Shown here: piece after piece, positions 1-6,100 of the stretch
Layout: each line of letters opens with the position of its first letter
Position numbering within the stretch: position 1 is the first letter of the stretch
Origin: Clostridiales bacterium
Lineage (GTDB): Bacteria; Bacillota; Clostridia; Christensenellales; Aristaeellaceae
Length of the DNA: 7,168 nt
Assembly: GCA_004552515.1 (NCBI GenBank)
Contig: SFOF01000109.1
Span: forward strand, 1 to 7,168
Direction of reading: 5' to 3'
The notes under the pieces: generated by a model
What the model saw: the letters and a program-made list of their open reading frames with translations, nothing else
Databases searched by the model: none
Told to the model about the DNA's origin: nothing
Program-made: the position numbers and the translations under genes

Positions 1-173
1 GTCGGCCTTTGATCTGAGCCGATGCCTGTATTTTTGTGCCCTGGCCGTCTGCAACGCCCGTCTCGGGAGCCTTGCGTGAATTGTCCCGGAAAGAGCCGTC
101 CCGCTGAAAGCCGTTTCATGTCCGCCTCTTATGCCCTGCTCTTGCGCGAACCTGAGCGCGCCCTCCCGCGCAG

Positions 174-197
174 TTCTTTCGAACATTCGCGAAAGAA
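174..197. repeat. Perfect 8-bp inverted repeat
   Basis: TTCTTTCG at 174-181 is matched exactly by CGAAAGAA at 190-197, with an 8-base loop between them. On the plus strand it is followed a few bases later by CCTTTTCC, so a weak terminator for plus-strand transcription entering from the left is conceivable. The stem is AT-rich and there is no immediate T run, so it could also be a protein-binding site or chance. The palindrome is seen directly; its role is not known. Confidence 0.35.
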
Positions 198-215
198 AAG
201 CCTTTTCCTATCGTT

Positions 216-234
216 CGGGCGGCATGAACGCCCG
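216..234 (-). terminator. Possible terminator hairpin after the acetyltransferase gene
   Basis: CGGGCG (216-221) and CGCCCG (229-234) form a 6-bp GC stem with a 7-base loop. It lies just downstream of the minus-strand stop codon at 242-240. On the minus strand no T run follows directly; the nearest T-rich stretch (CTTTTCTTT) lies more than ten bases further on. It is in the right place for a terminator but is not a canonical one. Confidence 0.25.
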
Positions 235-239
235 CGCGC

Positions 240-785
240 TCACAGCTCGAGCCGCATCTGGACAAGCGCCTGATAGCCCGCCCCGCGCGTCCTGAACCCC
301 CGCGGATTGCGGCCATATTCGACGAAACCAAGCCGCTCATACAGCGCGACGGCCCGTTCGTTCTCCGCGACGACGCTCAGCTCGAGCTGCGTATAGCCCG
401 CCGATCGCGCGCACTCTATGCAGGCCTCGGTCAGCGCGCGGCCGATCCCCTGCCCCCAGAATTTCCGCGCAATGCCGATCCCGAACTCGGCGCGGTGCCG
501 CAGCTTGTATTGCGAGCCGATCGCGTCGATCCCCGCCGTACCCGCAATTTCGCCGTTCACCTCGGCGACGATCTCGATTTCGTTCCCGCTCTCGGCCTTG
601 CCCGCCAGGAAGCGGCTCTCCTGTGCCGCGTCGAAGGTACACTCGTCCGGATAGGAAAGCAGATAGTCCGTCTCCCCGTGCGTCAGATTGAAAATGCCCA
701 GCACGGCCTGTCCGTCGCGCGCTTCGGCGTTCCTCAGGCGGCACACCGCGCCGTTTTTCAGCGTAATCGTCCGATCGTATCTCAT
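240..785 (-). CDS. GNAT-family N-acetyltransferase
   Basis: A complete 181-residue protein of the size of a single-domain GNAT enzyme. These enzymes transfer the acetyl group of acetyl-CoA to an amine; the acceptor here cannot be read from sequence. Motif A is clear: a beta strand (AEFGIGI, about residues 99-105) leads into the pyrophosphate-binding loop GQGIGRA (111-117), fitting the Q/R-x-x-G-x-G/A signature with Q112, G115 and A117. Motif B follows as ENERAVALYERLGF (141-154), with the usual Tyr149 and GF. A strand IEIVAEVNGEIAGTAG (70-85) matches the central GNAT sheet. The start at 785 is supported by GGGAG on the minus strand (around 801-795), 9 bases upstream. There is no signal peptide, so it is likely cytoplasmic. 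It is transcribed divergently from the TetR gene. It resembles the broad YhhY/RimI-like class, and a more specific name is not justified. Confidence 0.9.
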   Translation of the reverse strand: MRYDRTITLKNGAVCRLRNAEARDGQAVLGIFNLTHGETDYLLSYPDECTFDAAQESRFLAGKAESGNEIEIVAEVNGEIAGTAGIDAIGSQYKLRHRAEFGIGIARKFWGQGIGRALTEACIECARSAGYTQLELSVVAENERAVALYERLGFVEYGRNPRGFRTRGAGYQALVQMRLEL

Positions 786-828
786 AAATCATCGCTCCCC
801 CGTCAAGCACAATATGTTTATCCCGTTT

Positions 829-837
829 ATTATAGCA
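829..837 (-). promoter_or_regulatory. Extended -10 promoter for the acetyltransferase
   Basis: Read on the minus strand the sequence is TGCTATAAT, a perfect TATAAT (834-829) with the TGN extension of an extended -10 promoter. No good -35 hexamer lies 16-18 bases upstream, which such promoters tolerate. Transcription would start near 822, giving a leader of about 35 bases that contains the GGGAG ribosome binding site. Confidence 0.6.
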
Positions 838-878
838 CGTCCGCGCCCCGCAAAGCATCCCCCGCCGCTGTTTTTTTG

Positions 879-907
879 TTGAGAGGAGCGCGCAGACAGC
901 ATATAAT
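879..907 (+). promoter_or_regulatory. Sigma-A type promoter of the TetR/ATC-hydrolase operon
   Basis: TTGAGA (879-884; five of six bases match TTGACA) is separated by exactly 17 bases from a perfect TATAAT (902-907). Transcription should begin near 914, about 40 bases before the TetR start codon at 955. It is one of the clearest regulatory signals in the window and drives away from the divergent acetyltransferase promoter. Confidence 0.75.
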
Positions 908-916
908 TACACTGTA

Positions 917-937
917 TTTAATGACGGCGTATTTATA
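917..937. promoter_or_regulatory. Candidate TetR operator (imperfect palindrome)
   Basis: An imperfect inverted repeat centred on base 927 has ACG/CGT in the middle and TAA/TTA in the outer part; 7 of 10 base pairs match by hand. It lies between the likely transcription start and the TetR ribosome binding site, where a repressor could block its own operon. The heptamer GTATTTA also occurs twice in direct orientation, at 914-920 and 929-935. TetR proteins commonly autoregulate through such sites, but this assignment is only an inference from position and partial symmetry. Confidence 0.3.
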
Positions 938-941
938 CTAT

Positions 942-947
942 GGGAGG
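942..947 (+). promoter_or_regulatory. Ribosome binding site deciding the TetR start
   Basis: GGGAGG at 942-947 lies 7 bases before the ATG at 955. It overlaps the in-frame ATG at 940, so that codon cannot be served by it. This fixes the TetR start at 955. Confidence 0.75.
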
Positions 948-954
948 CGAATCC

Positions 955-1578
955 ATGGCCCGTCGAAATCCCGCGCTGGACGGGAAAATCGCCGAAGCCG
1001 CGCGCGCCGAGTTTCTGGAAAAGGGCTATCGGGGCGCGTCGCTGCGGCAAATCGCCGAACGTGCCGGCGCGACCGTCGGGGCGATCCAGATCCGCTATAA
1101 GACGAAGGACGCGCTGTTTTGCGGCCTGCTCGAGCCGCTTCTCAGCGAGATTGAGGGCGTTTTTCAGGCCACGAAAGCGGAATACTGGCAATACCCGCCC
1201 GGCGAACGGCTGGCCTTTATCGAAAAATCCATGCAAATGAAATCCGACGCCATACTGAGCCTGATCTTCGATCATTATGACGACGCGGTGCTGCTGCTCT
1301 GCCGAAGCGAGGGCAGCCGTCTTGCGGGCTGCTTCGATCAGATCGTCGCGCGGAAGGGGGCCGAGAGCGCGGCGTTCTTCAGCGCGCTGGACGCGGTGCC
1401 GTTCGATCGCGAGCTGCTGAGTCTGCTCGTCGGCGCGCAGCTTTACGGCTACCGGCAGATCGTGCGCAGCGGCTGTGAAAAGAACGCGGCGAAGCGCGCC
1501 ATGCGGGCGCTGATGCGCTATCACATGGGCGGCTGGACGGCGCTGCTGAATACGACACGGGAGGATGAACATCCATGA
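955..1578 (+). CDS. TetR/AcrR-family transcriptional regulator
   Basis: A 207-residue protein, the typical length for this family of one-component ligand-responsive DNA-binding regulators, usually repressors. The N-terminal helix-turn-helix spans about residues 10-55: helix 1 (KIAEAARAEFLEKGYRGAS), then RQIAERAGATVGAIQIRYKT and KDALF, matching the family pattern of G-x-S-x-x-x-I-A-x-x-A-G followed by a Y/F-K-x-K-x-x-L. The rest (about 57-207) is the helical ligand-binding and dimerisation domain, where family members share little sequence. The start at 955 is preferred over the in-frame ATG at 940 because the latter overlaps the GGGAGG site. The stop overlaps the next start as ATGA (1575-1578), indicating translational coupling. 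It has its own strong promoter and a candidate operator, so autoregulation of the two-gene operon is likely. The ligand is unknown. Confidence 0.9.
   Translation: MARRNPALDGKIAEAARAEFLEKGYRGASLRQIAERAGATVGAIQIRYKTKDALFCGLLEPLLSEIEGVFQATKAEYWQYPPGERLAFIEKSMQMKSDAILSLIFDHYDDAVLLLCRSEGSRLAGCFDQIVARKGAESAAFFSALDAVPFDRELLSLLVGAQLYGYRQIVRSGCEKNAAKRAMRALMRYHMGGWTALLNTTREDEHP
1559..1564 (+). promoter_or_regulatory. Ribosome binding site favouring a start at 1575
   Basis: GGGAGG at 1559-1564 sits at the end of the TetR gene. It touches the ATG at 1565 with no spacer, so it cannot serve that codon well. It lies 10 bases before the ATG at 1575, which forms the ATGA overlap with the TetR stop. The signal supports 1575 as the true start, yet that frame is not the frame of the conserved protein body. 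This is the main argument for a frameshift. Confidence 0.6.
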
Positions 1579-2140
1579 CCTACAACGGCTTCTATTTCCG
1601 GCTGTTTTCCGGAGAGATGAAGCGGTCTATCGCCGGCTGGTGGAGGAGGCCGACGACCTCGGCAAAGGCAACCCTATGGCCTACAACGCGCTGTTCGCGC
1701 TCGCCTTCGTCGCGCCGTATGTGGCCAGCGAAAAGCGGCTCCCGCCCGAAACCGTGCAGGAGATGATGCGCCGCGCGCTCTACTCCATCAAGTGGTATTT
1801 CAGCCGCACCGACCTGAACACGGAAAAGGGCAAGGCGGAAAACAAAAAGAGCATCACGAAATACGTCAAATGGTACACGCCAGAGCGCGAAAAGCAGTAT
1901 CCCACCTCGTTCAAGGTGGATTTCGTCGGCCAGCCGCACGAGGGCGCGTACTACTATCGCATCACCCGCTGCCCCATCTGCGTCTACGCGAAAAAGCTGG
2001 GCGTCGCGGAGCTGATGCCGCTCTTCTGCGAGCTGGACAGCGTGATGATCACGCTTCAGCACGGCGTGCTCCACCGCCAGCAAACCATTGCTTCCGGCGG
2101 GGACTACTGCGATTACTACATCACCGGCAGCAGAGAATAG
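1565..2140 (+). CDS. L-2-amino-thiazoline-4-carboxylate hydrolase-family protein, probable frameshift near the start
   Basis: The open frame gives 191 residues. I place it in the ATC hydrolase family (named after a Pseudomonas enzyme that opens L-ATC to N-carbamoyl-L-cysteine) from the C-terminal half: RITRCPICVYAKKLGVAELM (132-151), PLFCELDSVM (152-161), then TIASGGDYCDYYI (174-186), with cysteines 136, 139, 155 and 182. Most members are uncharacterised, so the substrate here is open. It is the second gene of a TetR-led operon with no signal peptide visible. The best-placed start, ATG 1575 (ATGA overlap, GGGAGG 10 bases upstream), opens a different frame reading MTYNGFYFRLFSGEMKR, whereas the conserved body lies in the frame of ATG 1565. 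One extra T in the TTTT run at 1605-1608 would join MTYNGFYFRLF to FRRDEAVYRRLVEEADD. So either a base is lost here, as mutation or sequence error, or the gene starts poorly at 1565. Family call fairly firm, start uncertain. Confidence 0.75.
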   Translation: MNIHDLQRLLFPAVFRRDEAVYRRLVEEADDLGKGNPMAYNALFALAFVAPYVASEKRLPPETVQEMMRRALYSIKWYFSRTDLNTEKGKAENKKSITKYVKWYTPEREKQYPTSFKVDFVGQPHEGAYYYRITRCPICVYAKKLGVAELMPLFCELDSVMITLQHGVLHRQQTIASGGDYCDYYITGSRE

Positions 2141-2144
2141 CGCA

Positions 2145-2178
2145 AGGCGGAGACGCTCCATCGGGAACGCCTCCGCTT
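2145..2178. terminator. Hairpin between convergent genes, possible bidirectional terminator
   Basis: GCGGAG (2147-2152) pairs with CTCCGC (2171-2176), extended outward by a G-T and an A-T pair, with an 18-base loop. It begins five bases after the ATC-hydrolase-family stop (2138-2140) and ends 12 bases before the ABC gene's stop on the other strand. On the plus strand it is followed by TTCTTC, on the minus strand by only two T residues. Position between two convergent genes supports a terminator; the large loop and short T run weaken it. Confidence 0.4.
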
Positions 2179-2190
2179 CTTCATGGGCCG

Positions 2191-3117
2191 CTATTCCCCC
2201 GCGATGCGCCGGCCCTCGGCCCTCTCGCGGATCTCGATGAAGCGCCGGTACACGCCATAGCGCTTCATCAGTTCGCCGTGCGTGCCGCGCTCGGCGATGC
2301 GGCCGTCGTCCACCGCGAGGATCTGATCGGCGTTTCGGATCGTGGCCAGCCTGTGCGTGATGGTGACGATGGTCCTGCCGCGCGTCAGCTCGGACAGCGC
2401 CGCCTGGATCAGATGCTCGTTTTCCGGATCGATGCTGGCGGTGGCCTCGTCGAGTATGACGATAGGCGCGTCCTTGAGCAGGGCGCGGGCGATCGATATG
2501 CGCTGCCGTTCGCCGCCGGAGAGCGTGCCGCCGCCCTCGCCGACCACTGTGTCGTAGCCGTCCGGCAGCGCCATGATGAAGTCGTGGCAGCGCGCCTTCT
2601 TCGCCGCGGCGATCATCTCCGCCTCGGTCGCCTCCGGCCTGCCGAAGCAGATGTTCGCGCGAACGGTGTCGTTAAACAGATACACGTTCTGGAACACCAT
2701 GGAGATGTTGGAGAGCAGACTGTTGCAGGTCATTTCTCTCAGATCGTGCCCGCCCACGGTGATGCGGCCCGCCTGCGGATCGTAAAAGCGCGCCAGCAGG
2801 CTGCAAAGGGTGGTCTTGCCGCTGCCCGACGGCCCGACGATGGCGGCCGAGCTGCCCTCGGGGATGGTAAAGGACACGTCCTTCAGCACCTGCCTCGAAT
2901 CATAGCCGAAGGAGACGTGCTCGAAGGCGATGTCGTAATGCTCGAGCGGAATATCGCGGCCATCCGCGTCGATCAGCTGTCCTGCCCGCAGTGCGTCCAG
3001 CCGGTCCATCGCGTCGTTGATCACGCTGAGCGTGTGCGCGCTGTCGCTGATCGGCTCAAGGCTTAGAAAAATGCTGAACGAATAGAATATGAACATCAGC
3101 GCCACGGAGAACGCCAT
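2191..3117 (-). CDS. ABC exporter, ATP-binding half; 5'-truncated
   Basis: The frame encodes 308 residues of a half-transporter whose family is usually 570-600 residues. Residues 3-20 are a hydrophobic helix fitting the last transmembrane segment, followed by the linker SLEPISDSAHTLSVINDAMD. The nucleotide-binding domain is complete: A-loop Tyr72, Walker A GPSGSGKT (95-102), Q-loop Gln143 in VFQNVYLFND, signature LSGGERQR (199-206), Walker B IVILDEATASID (219-230) with catalytic Glu224, and H-loop His255. The protein as it stands could bind and hydrolyse ATP but lacks about 270 residues of membrane domain and therefore the substrate path. The ATG at 3117 has no ribosome binding site and is preceded in frame by TGA four codons upstream, so it looks like an internal methionine of a once longer gene. 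Upstream DNA belongs to the RHS gene, which overlaps 3056-3117 in another frame. Most likely a gene remnant or an assembly artefact; exported substrate unknown. Confidence 0.8.
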   Translation of the reverse strand: MAFSVALMFIFYSFSIFLSLEPISDSAHTLSVINDAMDRLDALRAGQLIDADGRDIPLEHYDIAFEHVSFGYDSRQVLKDVSFTIPEGSSAAIVGPSGSGKTTLCSLLARFYDPQAGRITVGGHDLREMTCNSLLSNISMVFQNVYLFNDTVRANICFGRPEATEAEMIAAAKKARCHDFIMALPDGYDTVVGEGGGTLSGGERQRISIARALLKDAPIVILDEATASIDPENEHLIQAALSELTRGRTIVTITHRLATIRNADQILAVDDGRIAERGTHGELMKRYGVYRRFIEIRERAEGRRIAGE

Positions 3118-6100
3118 GCAGCGCCGTCAGGCTCGCCGCCAGTGCCAGCGCCGCGCTGCCAACAAGCCCAATCACATCGCCCTGAAGATTATACAGATAG
3201 CTGTACTGCGTCCCGTTGTAATTCACCAGCGCCGGTTTGCCCTGCGCGTCGTAGTAGAAGTGCAGCTTATTGCTCCCCGTCGTCAGATGAACCAGCCGCG
3301 AGCCATTGTACGTGTAGTTCGTCGCCGTCCCGTTCACCGTCTTGCGCACGCGCATCCCGTTCTGATCATACTCGTACTTCACGTCCGTTCCGCTGCTCTT
3401 CACCTGCCGCTTCAGCTGACGGCCGGCCTCCCATTCATACGTCCAGCCGTTGTAGCTCGTCAGGTTTCCGATCGCGTCGTACTCCAGCGCCTTGTTCCCC
3501 AACGCCGTCAGGCGGTCCTTCCAGCCCGCCGCGCCATAGCTGTACGCCGTTTCGCCCTGCGCCGTCCCCAGCGCGCCCGTCGTATACGCGTACTTGGCAT
3601 GGCTCACCATGTTTCCGCCCAGATCATAGCGGTACACCCGCGTCGTGCCCTCCACAGGGTCATTCACGCGCGTCAGCTGACCCAGGCTGTCGTATTCATA
3701 CGTCGTCCTGCCCGCATAGCTGCCGCCCGTTCGCGTTTCGCTCACGATGTTGTCCGTATTGCCGGCATAGCCGTATGCAAAGCTCACCAACGGCTGACTG
3801 ATTCCGCTCACGAGGTTCGTCGAGGACACTGTGCTCAGCCCCGGGATCGCCACGCTGCTTCCCAGATAGCTGTATGTCGCCGTCTGATCCGCGCTGCCGT
3901 TCGTCACGCGCCGTGTCAGCAGACGCCCCTGCCCGTCGTAGCCGTAGCGCACGCGGTGCGTCGCGTCGCCGTACTGGATGTCCGTCGCGCGGTCGTCCCA
4001 GTCGTAGCTGTAGCTCGTCGTGTAGTTCGCCCCCGACACGCGCTCACGCTGGCTGCTGATGTGTTCGCGGCTGTCGTAGCTCACCGCTGCGCGGTAGATC
4101 AGACTGCCCGTCCCGGAATCCTGCACCAGCGTCATCTCGGGCCGGTTCGCCGTGTCGTATTCCGTGCGGATTATGCGCTTCAGGATATTGTCCTTCAGCT
4201 GCGCGATCTCGCCGTTCGCCGCATAGCCGTACTCCCAGCGCCACGCCGTGTCCGTCCCGAATTTCCTGCCCGTCAGCCGCCCGTGCTCGTCGTATCGGTT
4301 CTCCACGCTCTGGCCGTTGCCGTAGTTCACCTTCTTCAGCTGCTGGTGCCGGTTCGTCTCGTACACGTTCTCGCTCAGCAGCTGGCTGCCGACCTTGACC
4401 GTCGTCGGCTTCCCGAACGCGTCGTACCCGAAGCTGTAGCTCACGTCCGCCGCCGCGCCCGTCGTGTTGTGGCTCACCTGCGTCAGCCGGTCGTTCGCGT
4501 ACGCGTACACGCTCTTGTGCGTCCCCGCGCTCGTCGTCGCCTGCGCGCTCGTCACGCGTCCCGACGCGTCGTAGCCGTAGCTCACGCTCTGCCCGTTCGG
4601 AAGCGTCGTTTTCGACACGCTCCCGTTCGCGTTGTACGCGTAGCTCACCTTGTTCCCCCGCGGATCCGTCTGGCTCGCCAGCCGGTCGCCGTCCGCCGTA
4701 TACGCGCTTGTGCTCCGGATCGCCGTCTTGTTGTTCGTGTCCTGACGCTTGTGCGCCGTCCGGTTGCCGTACGTATCGTACGCGTACACGTCCTGCACCA
4801 GCATCGCCGAGTTCTGATACCTCATCAGGTGCTTCTTGCGCGCGTCGTCGTCGAATCCGTAGTGCATCCGACGCGAGTGCTCCGTTCCCGCGCCTGGGGC
4901 GGCGTACTGCGCAAAGTTGTTGTTTGCGTCGTACAGGCGAATGTCCTGATTGCCCGCCTTCGTGCGCACGTTGCGCAGCGTGCCGTTCGCGTTGTAGTTG
5001 TATTCCTCGCCATACGCCTCGCGGTACAGTGCCAGTCCGTCGAACATTGCCTCGTTCACGTTCTTCTCATAGTCAACGCTGTAGCGGAGCTTCGTATACG
5101 CGCCCGGCGCCTTCACCATGCCCGTGGCATACTGCCAGTCCGTCCATTCCTCGTTCCAGTCCACGCAGCCGCCGTCCGTCCACGCCGAGGACACATAGAA
5201 CTCCAGCCGCATACAGAATCGCTTCTTTTCCCCCTGCACCGGCCGCGAGCGCCCCTTCGCCCAGCCGCCTAGGACGAACACGTCGCCCTGCGCGCCCGAG
5301 GCCCTGATCTCCTGCGTATAGCCCTTGTTCTTGTTCGGATAGCCGGTGAGCTTCAGCGCCTTGCCCTCCAGATAGGCCGGGTGCAGCGCGTCCGTGCAGG
5401 CGATCACCGCGTCGAGCGTATCATTTTCGCTCTTGGCCGTCCAGCCTTCAAGATCGCGGTTGAAGCAGCCGTTCTCCAGCATATTGTAGCGGTTGGGCAG
5501 ATCGCCCTCTTCAAGCTGCGCGCAGTCGAACCACGCGCTGCCCGCCGCGCCCAGCGCCGCAAAGGAGACGGTCGCGCTCGCGGCCCCCGCCGTAAACGTC
5601 ACGCTCAGGCGGTTCCACGCGCCGGCGGATTCCAGCGCGAGGCCGTTCACCGTGCCGCCGCACACCGCGCACGCCTGACATTTGACGCCCGCCGCGCTCG
5701 TCCGCACATAGCAGGAAAGCGTATACGTCCGGCCCTTCGTCACGCTCACGGTCTGCGCGATCCGCATCGCGCCGGAGGTGTTCGTGCGCTCCATTTTCGC
5801 CGATTTCGAGCCGAGCTTTTTCTGATCGGTCGCATACGAATGAGTGCCGGTCGCGCCGCTTTCCAGGCTGGTCGTCCAGCCCGCGCTCTCTTCAAAGCTG
5901 TGGTTCTTCAGCAGATTGACCACCGTTCTTTGCAGCTTCGAGGTGCGCTCGGCATGGTTGGGCAGCGCCGCGCCATAGGCGGCGTAGGCCGCGTAGCCCA
6001 GCTCGTCGCGCACGGATACGACGTTGCCGTGATCGCTGAACTGATAGATCAGCGTCCTGTCCTTGCCCGTGCCCGCAACGCTGGTCACCTGCGTGGACAT

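Larger units (their letters stand above)
1..239. other. Left-edge region without a confident gene
   Basis: No frame here gives a protein I recognise. One minus-strand frame opens with ATG at 119-117, behind a weak AGAGG, and runs off the left edge with no stop. Its product would be short, very basic and low in hydrophobic residues, so it is more likely chance in GC-rich DNA than a gene. The plus-strand frame from 22 to 273 looks equally random and runs into the acetyltransferase antisense. The visible structure is a perfect 8-bp inverted repeat at 174-197 and a GC-rich 6-bp hairpin at 216-234, listed separately. The region probably serves as the 3' flank of the acetyltransferase gene. Confidence 0.5.

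Noticed and set aside
1..119. A minus-strand open frame running off the left edge, starting at ATG 119-117 behind AGAGG
   Set aside because: Only 39 codons are visible, very basic and without family features. Too little to call a gene.
337..858. A minus-strand frame with an ATG near 793 overlapping the acetyltransferase in another frame
   Set aside because: The protein is Arg-rich and low in hydrophobic order, whereas the frame starting at 785 has the GNAT motifs and an ordered ribosome binding site.
907..1572. A minus-strand open frame opposite the TetR gene
   Set aside because: No recognisable motif; the plus strand has a full helix-turn-helix, a promoter and a ribosome binding site.
1605..1608. 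Programmed ribosomal frameshifting at the TTTT run
   Set aside because: The required shift is -1, but the local G-TTT-TCC is not an X-XXY-YYZ slippery site and I saw no clear downstream pseudoknot. A base loss or sequence error is simpler.
1792..3066. A 424-codon plus-strand open frame across the ATC-hydrolase 3' half and the ABC gene
   Set aside because: It is out of frame with one real gene and antisense to the other. The composition is Arg/Ala/His-rich with no motif, while the ABC signature motifs are certain on the minus strand.
3056..3160. A genuine variable RHS toxin tip made by the last 34 residues
   Set aside because: The conserved core end that precedes such tips is missing, and the tail is a hydrophobic stretch followed by out-of-frame ABC sequence.
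3161..5005. CRISPR array or tandem non-coding repeats
   Set aside because: Repeated words are short, unevenly spaced and explained by the YD protein repeats in one continuous reading frame.
3089..5272. A 727-codon open frame on the plus strand opposite the RHS gene
   Set aside because: Its protein is a monotonous run of R, V, A, H and P with no family pattern. It arises because antisense TAC/TAT-GAC codons give GTC/GTA and stops are rare in GC-rich DNA. The opposite strand has clear YD repeats.
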